Of a DNA stretch of 64,000 nt, positions 52,799-63,555 are shown in pieces; the stretch's first letter is position 1; each line of letters opens with the position of its first letter. This DNA is from Chryseobacterium paridis (GTDB lineage: Bacteria; Bacteroidota; Bacteroidia; Flavobacteriales; Weeksellaceae): NCBI RefSeq assembly GCF_016595215.1, contig NZ_JAENHK010000005.1, positions 266,100-330,099 of the forward strand, given 5' to 3'. Made by a program: the position numbers and the translations under genes. Under the pieces are notes generated by a model. It was given only the letters and a program-made list of their open reading frames with translations, was not told the origin of the DNA and did no database searches.

Positions 52799-53860
52799 AT
52801 GGATTTAATTACATTTAAATTGATACTTGTACTAGCGCTTTTCTTGCTTTCGTTAACGATAGCAGCCTACTCTACCTGGGCGGAAAGAAAAGTAGCTTCA
52901 ATTATGCAGGACAGAATCGGACCAAACAGAGCAGGTCCTTTCGGATTGCTGCAGCCTCTTGCTGACGGTGGAAAGTTTTTCTTTAAAGAAGACTTTACTC
53001 CTGCCAATGCAGAAAAGTTTCTTTTCGTATTGGGACCGGCTTTGGTTATGTTTATTTCATTGATCACTGGAGCTGTAATTCCATGGGGAAAAAGCTTAAA
53101 TATTGGTGGAATGTCGTACGATCTACAGGTAGCTAACATCGATGTTGGGGTACTTTTCATTATCGGAATGGCTTCTATCGGTGTTTATGGAATCATGATC
53201 GGAGGTTGGGCTTCAAATAACAAGTATTCACTATTGGGTGCTATTCGTGCTTCTTCTCAGATGATCTCTTATGAATTGGCAATGGGATTAGCATTACTTT
53301 CTATCATTATGATGACAGGAAGTTTAGATTTAAAAGTAATTACTGAAACTCAGACTACAGGAAAATTATGGGGACTTATCCATATCGATGGAATGAACTG
53401 GAATATTTTCTATCAGCCATTAGCTTTCCTTATTTTTATGGTTGCTGCTTTGGCAGAAACCAACAGACACCCTTTCGATTTACCTGAGTGTGAATCTGAA
53501 TTGGTAACAGGATATTCTACGGAATACTCATCAATGAAGCTGGGATTATACATGTTTGGAGAATATGTAAACATGTTTATTTCAAATGCGTTTATGGTTG
53601 TTCTATTCTTTGGAGGTTATAACTATCCTGGAATTGAATGGGTAACTCAAAACTGGGGTGAAAACATTGCTGGAATTATAAGTATCGCTGCCTTTTTAGG
53701 TAAGACGATCATCGGAATTCTGATCTTTATGTGGATCAGATGGACACTTCCTAGATTCAGATATGACCAGCTGATGCATTTAGGATGGAAGACATTAATT
53801 CCATTAGCAGTTTTAAACCTTGTTATTACCGGAGCTTTAATTTTAGCATTCGGACATTAA
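52799..53860 (+). CDS. nuoH: NADH-quinone oxidoreductase subunit H
   Basis: A 353-aa inner-membrane subunit with about eight helices. Conserved QDRIGPNRAGPFGLLQPLAD, AETNRHPFDLPECESELV and the loop GYSTEYSSMKLGLYMFGEY, which line the quinone chamber. Confidence 0.95.
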   Translation: MDLITFKLILVLALFLLSLTIAAYSTWAERKVASIMQDRIGPNRAGPFGLLQPLADGGKFFFKEDFTPANAEKFLFVLGPALVMFISLITGAVIPWGKSLNIGGMSYDLQVANIDVGVLFIIGMASIGVYGIMIGGWASNNKYSLLGAIRASSQMISYELAMGLALLSIIMMTGSLDLKVITETQTTGKLWGLIHIDGMNWNIFYQPLAFLIFMVAALAETNRHPFDLPECESELVTGYSTEYSSMKLGLYMFGEYVNMFISNAFMVVLFFGGYNYPGIEWVTQNWGENIAGIISIAAFLGKTIIGILIFMWIRWTLPRFRYDQLMHLGWKTLIPLAVLNLVITGALILAFGH

Positions 53861-53920
53861 AAGAGATAAGAATATATTTTTAATGCTGAACATCAATTCA
53901 GCCTAAAAAAATTACAATAA

Positions 53921-54478
53921 ATGAAACTTACTAACAGATCAAAAGTTGTTTCTAATAAAGAAATGACCCTTGCTGAGAAAATCTACTTACCGGCGATTTT
54001 CAAAGGTATGGGGATTACATTCAAGCATGCTGTAAGAACCGTAGTAAAAGGTGCTCCTGCAGTTTACTCGTATCCTGAAGTACAAAAGCCAAGAGCTAAG
54101 GTATGGAGAGGTCATCATGTCCTTAAGAGAGATGAAGAAGGAAGAGAAAGATGTACCGCTTGTGGATTATGTGCAGTTGCATGTCCTGCAGAAGCCATTA
54201 CCATGACTGCTGCGGAAAGAACAAAAGAAGAAAAAAATCTATACAGAGAAGAGAAGTATGCTTCTGTATATGAAATCAATATGCTAAGATGTATTTTCTG
54301 TGGTATGTGTGAAGAGGCCTGTCCAAAATCTGCAATCTATTTAACGGATAGATTAGTGGATGTGGAAACAAACAGAGGTTCTTTTATCTATGGAAAGGAT
54401 AAATTAGTTGAAAAGATAAATGAAAGGATTGACATCACAGCAAGACAATCCGAGAAACAAAAAAATGCGGTAAAATAA
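53921..54478 (+). CDS. nuoI: NADH-quinone oxidoreductase subunit I
   Basis: A 185-aa peripheral-arm ferredoxin-like subunit with two 4Fe-4S motifs: CTACGLCAVACPAEAI and CIFCGMCEEACPKSAIY. Its stop overlaps the nuoJ start by one base (TAATG). Confidence 0.95.
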   Translation: MKLTNRSKVVSNKEMTLAEKIYLPAIFKGMGITFKHAVRTVVKGAPAVYSYPEVQKPRAKVWRGHHVLKRDEEGRERCTACGLCAVACPAEAITMTAAERTKEEKNLYREEKYASVYEINMLRCIFCGMCEEACPKSAIYLTDRLVDVETNRGSFIYGKDKLVEKINERIDITARQSEKQKNAVK

Positions 54479-54975
54479 TGGATCAGTTTTTATTTTTCTT
54501 GGTGGCTTTTTTAGCGGTGGCAAGTGCAGTATACTTCGTATTTGCAAAAAATCCTTTACATGCTATTTTGTCATTAATTGTTACAATGTTTTCAATTGCC
54601 GGAATGTACATTCTTTTGAATGCTCAGTTTCTAGCAATTATTCAGATCATAGTGTATGCCGGAGCAATCATGGTATTGTTCCTTTATATTCTAATGATGC
54701 TTAATCTTAATAAAGAAGACGAAAGTAAGAAGAACAATACTTTAAAGTTTATTGGAGTTTTTACAGCCGGTCTGTTATTGATTGGTATTTTAGGAGTATT
54801 CAGAGGGGTACAGGACAACCACATTGTCGTAGAGAATGTAGACAGAGGGGTTGGTCTTACTAAAAATCTGGGTAAACTTTTGTTTAATGAATATGTCTTA
54901 CCGTTTGAGCTTGCATCCATCCTTATTTTGGCAGGTATTGTAGGTGCGGTATTAATCGGTAAAAAAGATTTATAA
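54478..54975 (+). CDS. nuoJ: NADH-quinone oxidoreductase subunit J
   Basis: A 165-aa membrane subunit with five helices. Typical start FLFFLVAFLAVASAVYFVFA and QIIVYAGAIMVLFLYILMML in helix 3. Overlaps the end of nuoI by one base. Confidence 0.94.
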   Translation: MDQFLFFLVAFLAVASAVYFVFAKNPLHAILSLIVTMFSIAGMYILLNAQFLAIIQIIVYAGAIMVLFLYILMMLNLNKEDESKKNNTLKFIGVFTAGLLLIGILGVFRGVQDNHIVVENVDRGVGLTKNLGKLLFNEYVLPFELASILILAGIVGAVLIGKKDL

Positions 54976-54979
54976 AATT

Positions 54980-55309
54980 ATGGGAGAAGTAAATACATTT
55001 ATACAAAGCGTCCCTCTAAATTATTTCATCATCCTCTCTTCGGTATTATTCAGTTTGGGAGTATTAGGAGTATTATTGAGAAAAAACGCTATTGTTATTT
55101 TGGGTTGTGTAGAGCTTATGCTCAATTCTGCAAATCTTTTATTAGCTGCATTTTCAGCATATAAAGGAAATAGCGATGGACAACTTTTAGTTTTCTTCAT
55201 TATGGTGGTTGCTGCTGCGGAAGTAGCGGTAGGTTTGGCAATTATTGCTATGCTATATAGAAATACCCGTTCTGTAGATGTTAGTATATTTAATAAATTA
55301 AGAGGATAA
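54980..55309 (+). CDS. nuoK: NADH-quinone oxidoreductase subunit K
   Basis: A 109-aa membrane subunit with three helices. The conserved Glu residues are in CVELMLNSANLLLAAF and AAAEVAVGLAIIAML. Ends with a basic tail. 4 nt separate it from nuoJ. Confidence 0.95.
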   Translation: MGEVNTFIQSVPLNYFIILSSVLFSLGVLGVLLRKNAIVILGCVELMLNSANLLLAAFSAYKGNSDGQLLVFFIMVVAAAEVAVGLAIIAMLYRNTRSVDVSIFNKLRG

Positions 55310-55312
55310 AGA

Positions 55313-57226
55313 ATGGAAAATTTAGTGTATGCAATAATACTTTTACCACTTTTAGGCTTTCTTATTAACGGTTTGTTCGGGAAAAACCTTCCAAAGATAT
55401 TCGTTGGAGGATTAGCAACAGCAGCGGTTTTCGCATCGTTCTGTATTGCAGTAAGTATTTTCATGAATTTCAATTCTGAAAGTCAGCCCATTATCGTAAA
55501 AGCTTTTGAATGGTTTAGAGTAAATGGAGTTCAGGTTAACTTTGGTTTCCAGATCGATCAGTTGTCTTTAATGATGATCATGATCATTACAGGTATCGGA
55601 TCTTTGATCCACTTATACTCTATCGGATATATGAGCCACGATAAAGGTTTCTATAAGTTCTTTACTTATCTGAATCTTTTTATCTTCTCTATGTTACTTT
55701 TAGTAATGGGAAGCAATTACCTGATCCTGTTCATCGGATGGGAAGGTGTAGGTTTATGTTCTTATTTATTGATCGGATTCTGGTTCACAAACGAAGAATA
55801 TGGTAAAGCAGCAAGAAAAGCTTTTATCATGAACAGAATTGGTGACCTTGGTTTATTGATCGGTATCTTTATGATCGCTTCTCAAACCAATGCTATTGAT
55901 TTCCTTTCGGTAGCACAAAACTCTTCAAAATTTGAATTAGACGGAACTGTAATTATCTTTATTACGGCGAGTTTATTTATCGGTGCAACTGGTAAGTCTG
56001 CTCAGGTTCCTTTATATACATGGTTACCGGACGCAATGGCTGGACCAACGCCTGTTTCTGCATTAATTCACGCAGCAACTATGGTTACTGCCGGGATCTA
56101 TTTGGTAGTAAGATCTAATTTCTTATTTACTTTAGCTCCTACAGTTCAGGGTGGAATTCTATTAATAGGATTCTTAACCGCAGCATTAGCTGGTTTCTAT
56201 GCACTTCGTCAAAACGATATCAAAAAAGTATTGGCTTATTCTACAGTTTCACAACTTGGATTTATGTTCATTGCTTTAGGATTAGGAGCTTATACAACAG
56301 CTATGTTCCACGTAATGACACACGCGTTCTTTAAGGCTTTATTGTTCTTAGGTGCTGGTTCTGTAATCCATGCAATGAGCAATGAACAGGATATGCGTTT
56401 TATGGGTGGACTTAAAAAAGTAATTCCTATTACTCATGCTACTTTCCTTATCGGAACATTAGCAATCTCTGGATTCCCTTTATTATCAGGGATGATTTCT
56501 AAAGATGAAATTTTAGTCGCTGCATTTGCTAAAAACCCGATCTATTGGGTAATGCTATTTATCTTAGCAGCTATTACAGCTACATATATGTTCAGATTGT
56601 ACTATTTAACTTTCCATGGAGAGTTCAGAGGTACGGAAGAGCAAAAACATCATTTACATGAAAGTCCAATGAACATGACGTTACCATTAGTAGTATTGGC
56701 TATTCTGTCTGTAATCGGAGGTTTCATTAATTTGCCACACTTTATCGGTCACGGTCATTATGCAAAATTAATGGAGTGGTTAAAACCGGTACTTACTGAA
56801 GAAAGTTTCAAGCAAATGGAAGCAACGCTTTCAGGAGTTGATTTTAATACTGAAATGATACTTTTAGGAGCAACCGTTGTGATGTTCTTCTCTGTGTGGT
56901 TTATTGTTAAAAATACTTATGTGAATAAGCAAAAAAGAGCTTTACCGGAAGAAAGTTATACTGGATGGGAAAAGCTTTCTGCTAAAAAATTATATATTGA
57001 CGAGCTTTACAATGCATTGATTGTAAAAACTGTTGAAGGATTAGGACGTGGAGGTAAAATGTTTGATAAGGGTGTTCTAGATCGTTTTGTAGATTTCGTA
57101 GGTGAAGGTGCCGAAGATAGCGGAAGATCTATGAAACGTATTCAAAACGGAAATGTTGAGACATACATTCTTATCATGTCTTTAGCGGTGGGAATTATAC
57201 TGATTGTTAACTTTATATTACAATAA
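55313..57226 (+). CDS. nuoL: NADH-quinone oxidoreductase subunit L
   Basis: A 637-aa proton-pumping antiporter-like subunit. LILFIGWEGVGLCSYLLIGF, GRIGDLGLL-like NRIGDLGLLIGIF, PLYTWLPDAMAGPTPVSALI and HAATMVTAGIYLV are typical, with a long C-terminal horizontal helix. It overlaps nuoM by one base. ATG start after GGATAAAGA. Confidence 0.95.
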   Translation: MENLVYAIILLPLLGFLINGLFGKNLPKIFVGGLATAAVFASFCIAVSIFMNFNSESQPIIVKAFEWFRVNGVQVNFGFQIDQLSLMMIMIITGIGSLIHLYSIGYMSHDKGFYKFFTYLNLFIFSMLLLVMGSNYLILFIGWEGVGLCSYLLIGFWFTNEEYGKAARKAFIMNRIGDLGLLIGIFMIASQTNAIDFLSVAQNSSKFELDGTVIIFITASLFIGATGKSAQVPLYTWLPDAMAGPTPVSALIHAATMVTAGIYLVVRSNFLFTLAPTVQGGILLIGFLTAALAGFYALRQNDIKKVLAYSTVSQLGFMFIALGLGAYTTAMFHVMTHAFFKALLFLGAGSVIHAMSNEQDMRFMGGLKKVIPITHATFLIGTLAISGFPLLSGMISKDEILVAAFAKNPIYWVMLFILAAITATYMFRLYYLTFHGEFRGTEEQKHHLHESPMNMTLPLVVLAILSVIGGFINLPHFIGHGHYAKLMEWLKPVLTEESFKQMEATLSGVDFNTEMILLGATVVMFFSVWFIVKNTYVNKQKRALPEESYTGWEKLSAKKLYIDELYNALIVKTVEGLGRGGKMFDKGVLDRFVDFVGEGAEDSGRSMKRIQNGNVETYILIMSLAVGIILIVNFILQ

Positions 57227-58719
57227 TGTCTGGTTTATTATTAACATTATTACTATTACCTCTAGTAGGTTCGGGATTAGTTTTTGCCTGGAAAAATCAA
57301 TCCAGCAAATATTTGGCGTTAGGAATTGCATTGGTACAAATGCTTCTTACATTTTATATACTTTCGGATTTCGATTTTACTCCGACTGTAGATAGTGTAT
57401 TGCAGCATGAGATCAATTATCCTTGGTCACAATTTATCAAAAGTTCACTTCATTTCGGTATTGACGGAATGAGTATGTTACTTTTGTTATTGACCAATAT
57501 TCTTTCGCCTTTAATTATTTTATCGGCATTTAATGAAAATGTAAATTACAAAAATTCCTTTTACGGTCTGATTCTGTTGATGCAGTTTGGACTTGTTGGA
57601 GTTTTCACATCTTTAGATGGTTTATTATTCTATATTTTCTGGGAAGTAACGTTAATTCCGATCTGGTTTATTGCCGGGCTTTGGGGTCAGGAAAATAAAA
57701 GATTTGAATTTACAACGAAGTTCTTCGTATATACATTTGTAGGATCATTGTTTATGTTGGCAGGATTGATTTATGTTTACAATCACTCTGCATCATTTGC
57801 GTTAACAGATCTATACAATGCTTCACTTAATGCAACACAGCAAACAGTAGTATTTTGGTTCATCTTCTTCGCATTTGCAGTGAAATTACCCATATTTCCA
57901 TTCCATACATGGCAGCCTGATACGTATACCTACTCTCCTACTCAAGGATCGATGTTGTTATCAGGGATCATGTTGAAAATGGCAGTGTATGGAGTTATCC
58001 GTTATTTATTACCAATCACTCCGATTCCTATCATGGGAATTTCGGGACAGATTGTGATCATTCTGGCAATTGTAGGAATTCTGCATGGAGCATTGATCGC
58101 CATCATTCAGAATGATATGAAGAGAATCATTGCTTATTCATCTTTTTCTCACGTTGGATTAATGGTTGCAGGTATTTTTGCTTCTGCTGTTATTACGCTT
58201 AGAGGAACTTTTACTACTGAGGGTGCTGAAGGTGCTTTAGTACAAACTTTTGCTCACGGTATCAATGTAGTCGGTTTATTCTATTGTGCAGATATTCTAT
58301 ATAAGAGATTTAAATCAAGAGATATCAGACAAATGGGAGGTTTAGCGAAAGTAGCTCCTAAATTTGCCGTGTTATTTTTACTTATCCTTTTAGGCTCAAT
58401 GGGAGTTCCATTAACCAATGGATTTATCGGAGAATTTATTTTGATTAAATCTATTTTCGATTTCAATGTATTAGCTGCTGTTATTGCAGGTTTAACGATC
58501 ATTCTTTCTGCAGTTTATTTATTAAGATTTTATGGAAAAGCGATGTTTGGAAAGGGAGATGAAGCAGTATTAAGTACAGCAAAAGATCTTTCAGGAGTAG
58601 AGTTTTCCGTATTGGCAAGTTTAGCGGTTTTTGTGATTGTACTTGGTATTTTCCCTCAGCCGATCATCGAAATGGTGAGTAGTTCGTTGAAGTTTATCTA
58701 TACGGCAATGGCCAATTAA
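57226..58719 (+). CDS. nuoM: NADH-quinone oxidoreductase subunit M
   Basis: A 497-aa antiporter-like subunit. Conserved SLHFGIDGMSMLLLLLTNI, FWEVTLIPIWFIAGLWG, KLPIFPFHTWQPDTYTYSPT and IAYSSFSHVGLMVAG. One-base overlap with nuoL. Confidence 0.95.
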   Translation: MSGLLLTLLLLPLVGSGLVFAWKNQSSKYLALGIALVQMLLTFYILSDFDFTPTVDSVLQHEINYPWSQFIKSSLHFGIDGMSMLLLLLTNILSPLIILSAFNENVNYKNSFYGLILLMQFGLVGVFTSLDGLLFYIFWEVTLIPIWFIAGLWGQENKRFEFTTKFFVYTFVGSLFMLAGLIYVYNHSASFALTDLYNASLNATQQTVVFWFIFFAFAVKLPIFPFHTWQPDTYTYSPTQGSMLLSGIMLKMAVYGVIRYLLPITPIPIMGISGQIVIILAIVGILHGALIAIIQNDMKRIIAYSSFSHVGLMVAGIFASAVITLRGTFTTEGAEGALVQTFAHGINVVGLFYCADILYKRFKSRDIRQMGGLAKVAPKFAVLFLLILLGSMGVPLTNGFIGEFILIKSIFDFNVLAAVIAGLTIILSAVYLLRFYGKAMFGKGDEAVLSTAKDLSGVEFSVLASLAVFVIVLGIFPQPIIEMVSSSLKFIYTAMAN

Positions 58720-58855
58720 AAGATTTAAAAATTTAAAAGATTAAAGAATTAAGAGATTAGAAGCGGGAAACAAAGACAAAGACCAACTTTGCACCTTTAC
58801 TCCCTGACATAAACGGTAACGTTGAACTTCCAATCTCAAATCTCAAATATAAGTT

Positions 58856-60235
58856 ATGAGTGTTTTAATTATTGTTTTCCTAACTGCAGTTGCTGCGTTA
58901 TTTTCAGGAGTTTTTGAACAAGGGAAATTCGCAAGGTACATTGGGATTTTGGGGCTGATCATTGCATTATATGTTAGCTTCCTGCCTGAATGTTCATTTT
59001 TCGAACATTACAGACATATGTATGAGTATGGCGCTAATACTGCCCTATTCACAAAGATCTCAATTGTAACGACTTTACTGTTGTTCTTTTTGGGAGGTTT
59101 TGCATTCAGCAACCATCGTAGCCACCAGTCAGAATTATATGCATTAATGTTATTTGCATTATGTGGTGGTATTATTCTTTTTGGTTACCAGAATTTAGTA
59201 ACGTTGTTCTTAGGTATTGAAATTCTTTCTATCCCATTATATGTAATGGCAGGTGCCAATAAAACTGATTTAAGATCAAACGAAGCTTCTATAAAATACT
59301 TCCTGATGGGTGCATTTGCAACTGGATTCTTATTATTCGGGATTACATTCATCTATGGTAGTGCAGGGACTTTTGACTTATATAAAATTCATGATTTCGG
59401 AGCAGCTAACCCTAAGAATGTAATGTTTATTCTTGGAGTTATCCTGATGTTATGTGCATTGGCATTTAAAGTTGCATTAGCTCCTTTCCACATGTGGAGT
59501 CCTGATGTGTATTATGGTTCACCATCGCTGATCACTGCATTCATGGCAAGTGTAGTTAAAATCTCAGGATTTTTTGCATTTTTCAGATTGATGACTATAG
59601 GCTTTACGGGAGTTACTCATGAATGGATCAATGTTCTTGGAGTATTCCTGATCATTACACTTCTTTTAGCTAACGTAATGGGTCTTGCTCAAACCAATGT
59701 AAAAAGAATGCTTGCTTACTCTTCTGTTTCTCATGCGGGATACATTGGATTGGTATTCTTTGGAATGACGAGTCTTTCTACATATAATCTGGCTTTCTAT
59801 TTATTTGCTTACTCATTATCTACTGTAGGGGTATTTATGTGCCTGATCTGGGTAGAAAAATTAAAAAGAGAAACTTCATTCGGCGCTTTCAAAGGATTGG
59901 CTAAGTCTGAACCTCTTTTGGCAACAGTAGCAGCTATATCTATGCTTTCAATGGCAGGGGTTCCTTTAACGGCTGGTTTTATGGGTAAATTTGCCCTATT
60001 TTCTCAGGCAATGAACGGAGCAGCATTCCTTGTGTTGGTAGCTGTTTTAGGTTCTGCAGTTTCAATTGCATACTACCTGAGATTAATTATTGCAATGTTC
60101 TTCTTTAAAGAAACAACATTTAAAACTTCGGAAAAAGTAACGCTTACTTATAATATTGTAGCAGTTGTAATTATTGCTTCTATTATTATTTTAGGGGTGT
60201 TCCCGGATATGTTTGCTAAACAATTTGGTTTGTAA
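58856..60235 (+). CDS. nuoN: NADH-quinone oxidoreductase subunit N
   Basis: A 459-aa antiporter-like subunit, the last of the complex I operon. Typical LGIEILSIPLYVMAGANK, EASIKYFLMGAFATGFLLFG, KVALAPFHMWSPDVYYGSP and MLAYSSVSHAGYIGL. A ~135-bp spacer precedes it and a terminator follows. Confidence 0.94.
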   Translation: MSVLIIVFLTAVAALFSGVFEQGKFARYIGILGLIIALYVSFLPECSFFEHYRHMYEYGANTALFTKISIVTTLLLFFLGGFAFSNHRSHQSELYALMLFALCGGIILFGYQNLVTLFLGIEILSIPLYVMAGANKTDLRSNEASIKYFLMGAFATGFLLFGITFIYGSAGTFDLYKIHDFGAANPKNVMFILGVILMLCALAFKVALAPFHMWSPDVYYGSPSLITAFMASVVKISGFFAFFRLMTIGFTGVTHEWINVLGVFLIITLLLANVMGLAQTNVKRMLAYSSVSHAGYIGLVFFGMTSLSTYNLAFYLFAYSLSTVGVFMCLIWVEKLKRETSFGAFKGLAKSEPLLATVAAISMLSMAGVPLTAGFMGKFALFSQAMNGAAFLVLVAVLGSAVSIAYYLRLIIAMFFFKETTFKTSEKVTLTYNIVAVVIIASIIILGVFPDMFAKQFGL

Positions 60236-60253
60236 GAACCAACATAAAAATAG

Positions 60254-60283
60254 AAAAGCACAACATAAAGTTGTGCTTTTTTT
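60254..60283 (+). terminator. terminator of the nuo operon
   Basis: AAAAGCACAAC-ATAAA-GTTGTGCTTTT stem and T7. Confidence 0.88.
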
Positions 60284-60309
60284 ATAACTTTACTTTATAA
60301 TTTTCAGCA

Positions 60310-62610
60310 TTGTCAAATCTTTACAAAAAAGACGCCCCATTTCAGGTTATCATATCATTCAAAAAATATTTGGATGTTCTTGAACATATTAAATATAATG
60401 ACCGACTGGAATACAGGGTAAATTACGCAGAGTCTTTAATTGATAAGACAAAAAAATTCCCTGAACTTAAAGATGGCTTTGAGGATGTTTCATTATTGGA
60501 GAAACATGAAGAACTCATCAGGCTTTTGCTGGCAGATTTATTTCCAACGGGCTTAACAAATAATGAAATTAAAGCGGCAAGTATTCCACTTTCTAAAATT
60601 ACTTTTAATTATACAGAAAGATTTAAAGACATTCTCAAAGATGCCGGAAAAGATTTTGAAATAGAACTTAGAAACATTGGAGACGATGAATTTTATGTAT
60701 TCTGTTGCTGTCTGATCGTACAGAGTTATTTTAAAAAAGATATTAGAAGCACTATGCCTTTGTATTATGATATCCCTAATAAACAGGGAATCATGAAACA
60801 TTACAAGATCACTGTCAATTCAGATTTCACTGATATTTATCCAACTGAAAAGGCCCAAATACCGACTGATGATGTTTTGGACATGCTATTGGAAAATTTA
60901 GACGATTTCAGACTTTGGAAAAAATATTTCCCTCCAAAATCATGGGTTTTGAAAGGGTTTACTATTATTTCACTGGTAGATTGTACAACGGAAGTTGCAT
61001 TATCGGATCTCAAATCCAGCATGATACAGATTGATCCTGAAGACCTGGCTCCGGATGAAAATTTAATTGAGATCTTTAAATCTTATTTTGATGTTGCCCA
61101 ACTTAATTTCGGATTAATGCTTTTTAATAAAAAAGATCAGAAACTGGAAAAAATTCCTATCTATGAAAATCTTTTTACCAATCATATTCTCGATTTCTGG
61201 ATCAATACTTTCGACGAAGAAACCCGCAAAAGCACTTTTGAAAATTTAAATAATAATTCAAAAGCAATTGTCATTTCGAATGTTGATAAAATGGAGCAGG
61301 AAATAAAGGATCAGCCCTCTTTCAGCATTTTAAAGGAAAATAATATCAACAGCTTCATGGTAATTCCTATTATGAGAGATAATGAATTACTGGCCATTAT
61401 GGAATTTACGTCACCCATTCCCAATAGTTTAAATGGATTGAAGCTAAAAAGACTTGAGTTTTTCACAGATATGATCCTCTTCTCCCTTAACCGATTCAGC
61501 TTCGAAAAGAACTATCAGATTGAAGCTATTATTCAAAGGGAATACACTTCCATTCATGATAGTGTAGTATGGAAATTCAGGAATGAAGCAGAGAAGTATT
61601 TTAATGCTTCATTAGCCAAAAAAATATATACTTTAAAACAGATCTCTTTCAAAAATCTTACCCCTTTATTTGGGTTCTCCGATATCCGTTCTTCCTCCGA
61701 AAAACGATTTAACCTGATGCTGGAAGACCTTAATAAACAAATTGAATGTCTGCATGATATTTTCTCATTAATCAATTCAGATTCTGAAAAATATCTGCTG
61801 GCTCTGGAAATTTTTGAAAATGAATTAAATAACGAAATAAAGGCGGATACAGAACAACGTTTCCAAAGATTATTACGCGATGAGATTCATCCCTATCTCC
61901 AGGGTGAACTGGAGGTAAGAACACCAAAAGAGATAAAAGCAAAAATATCAGACTACTTTGATCAGGTTTTTATCCAAACCGGCTTGTTTTATAACAGCAG
62001 AAAAAGCCTGGATGATTCCATTACACTCATCAACAGAAAGCTTGCGGACATGCTTGATGAAAGCCAGGTTAAGGCTCAATTGATCTTTCCTCATTACTAC
62101 GAAAGATTTAAGTCGGATGGTGTTGAGCATAATCTATTTACAGGTCAAAATATATCACCGGATCTTCATTATACATCTAAAGTAGTTCATCAGCTGAGAT
62201 ATTGGCAATTAAAGACTGTCTGTAAAATGGAGCAGGAAATTCAGACTTTTAAGAAAGATCTTCCTATTCCTTTGGATATTGCCTCACTAATCTTTGTCTA
62301 TAATGAAAAGATAGATATCCGTTTCCGAATGGACGAAAAACGCTTTGATGTGGATGGAGCTTACAATTCTTATTATGAGATCATTAAAAAGAGAATAGAT
62401 AAGGCTCATATCAAGAATTCCACAGAAAGAATAACCTGTCCTGGTAAAATAACAATCGTTTATTTTGGAATGGAAAACCAGAAAGAATATTTGCAATACA
62501 TCAACAAACTTCAGAAAAAAGACATTCTTCAGTCTGATATTGAATTCTTAAAAGTGGAAGATCTACAAGGGATCACCGGATTATTAGCATTAAGGGTATC
62601 TATTGTATAG
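60310..62610 (+). CDS. large GAF-domain protein
   Basis: A 766-aa cytoplasmic protein starting with TTG (MSNLYKKDAPFQ; no ATG start near). It is mostly helical. A GAF-like domain is placed at about 235-390 (AQLNFGLMLFNKKDQKLEKI; INSFMVIPIMRDNELLAIME). The rest (400-760) has Glu/Lys-rich helices and ends with QGITGLLALRVSIV. Similar long GAF proteins occur next to nuo or other housekeeping genes in Flavobacteria. It lacks kinase, DNA-binding or cyclase motifs, so its signal role is unknown. It is a single gene after the nuo terminator. Confidence 0.7.
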   Translation: MSNLYKKDAPFQVIISFKKYLDVLEHIKYNDRLEYRVNYAESLIDKTKKFPELKDGFEDVSLLEKHEELIRLLLADLFPTGLTNNEIKAASIPLSKITFNYTERFKDILKDAGKDFEIELRNIGDDEFYVFCCCLIVQSYFKKDIRSTMPLYYDIPNKQGIMKHYKITVNSDFTDIYPTEKAQIPTDDVLDMLLENLDDFRLWKKYFPPKSWVLKGFTIISLVDCTTEVALSDLKSSMIQIDPEDLAPDENLIEIFKSYFDVAQLNFGLMLFNKKDQKLEKIPIYENLFTNHILDFWINTFDEETRKSTFENLNNNSKAIVISNVDKMEQEIKDQPSFSILKENNINSFMVIPIMRDNELLAIMEFTSPIPNSLNGLKLKRLEFFTDMILFSLNRFSFEKNYQIEAIIQREYTSIHDSVVWKFRNEAEKYFNASLAKKIYTLKQISFKNLTPLFGFSDIRSSSEKRFNLMLEDLNKQIECLHDIFSLINSDSEKYLLALEIFENELNNEIKADTEQRFQRLLRDEIHPYLQGELEVRTPKEIKAKISDYFDQVFIQTGLFYNSRKSLDDSITLINRKLADMLDESQVKAQLIFPHYYERFKSDGVEHNLFTGQNISPDLHYTSKVVHQLRYWQLKTVCKMEQEIQTFKKDLPIPLDIASLIFVYNEKIDIRFRMDEKRFDVDGAYNSYYEIIKKRIDKAHIKNSTERITCPGKITIVYFGMENQKEYLQYINKLQKKDILQSDIEFLKVEDLQGITGLLALRVSIV

Positions 62611-62612
62611 AA

Positions 62613-63536
62613 TTAATCTACAAAATAAGTATCTGGTTTCTTTAACTCATTTTGTGGAATTCCTGCCTGCTCAAAAATAGAAAACTCAATTGTTCGGCAA
62701 ATGCTATTCAATGCAAGGTCATTTTCCTCTTCTCCAAATGGTTCTCCGATCTCCTGAATTATCGCATCCAAAGCAATAAAAGTATAGCTGATTAATAACA
62801 CGATCAACGGCATCATCCACCCCAGGCTGTCTACTAATCCAAATGGCAGCCAGAAACAATAAAGGTATACGGTACGATGGAGAAGAACGCTGTAAGCAAA
62901 AGGTAGTGGCGTATTATAAATTCTTTCGCACCCCCCTGAAATGTTGGAAAATTGATTGAGCTGCTGATCCATCGAAGTCATTACAATCGTATCGATATTT
63001 CCTTTTCTATTCTGTTCTTTTAGCCAGTCTGCTATAAAACCTAAAATAATACTTGGAATGAATTTCTTGTTTTTCAGCTGTTCCACTTGTTCCGGGGAAA
63101 GTAACCTAGTAAGATGTTCTGTTCCAGATTTATCACGCAACTGATAATTTAAAGACCATGAAAAAGCAGAGATCATTTTTACAATCTCCCTTTTTTCGTC
63201 CAATGTCTGACTTGAAGAATCATCAACAAAAGAGAAGATTTGTCTGGTAAGTGACCTTGTTTCTATTACTAATAAACCCCAAAGCTTTCGTCCTTCCCAG
63301 AAACGGTCATAACTCGCTGAATTGCAGAATCCCATAAAAATGGCCAGAGCTAAACCTATTAACGTAAAAATAGTAGGGTTTAAATGAACTTTATAGTCAT
63401 ATATTTTTCCTTTAAAAAAATAGACTCCAATTGAAAACAACGTAATCGTAATAAGCTGAACAATTATTTTCTTCAACACTGAACCTCGCCATATAAATAA
63501 CATTTTCAGCCAATTGGTACGCTGTCTAACAATCAT
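62613..63536 (-). CDS. bestrophin-family (RFP-TM) channel protein
   Basis: A 307-aa inner-membrane protein. The N-terminal RTNWLKMLFIWRGSVLKKII and the strong block GLALAIFMGFCNSASYDRFW with EGRKLWGLLVIETRSL are the YneE/bestrophin signature, followed by further helices (YLYCFWLPFGLVDSLGWMMP; LIVLLISYTFIALDAIIQEI) and IGEPFGEEENDLALNSICR. The family forms pentameric anion or cation channels. It lies 2 nt from the convergent GAF gene and 19 nt after a PycTM-type gene on the same strand. Confidence 0.9.
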   Translation of the reverse strand: MIVRQRTNWLKMLFIWRGSVLKKIIVQLITITLFSIGVYFFKGKIYDYKVHLNPTIFTLIGLALAIFMGFCNSASYDRFWEGRKLWGLLVIETRSLTRQIFSFVDDSSSQTLDEKREIVKMISAFSWSLNYQLRDKSGTEHLTRLLSPEQVEQLKNKKFIPSIILGFIADWLKEQNRKGNIDTIVMTSMDQQLNQFSNISGGCERIYNTPLPFAYSVLLHRTVYLYCFWLPFGLVDSLGWMMPLIVLLISYTFIALDAIIQEIGEPFGEEENDLALNSICRTIEFSIFEQAGIPQNELKKPDTYFVD

Positions 63537-63555
63537 ATCCTGCTATTTTAAAAAA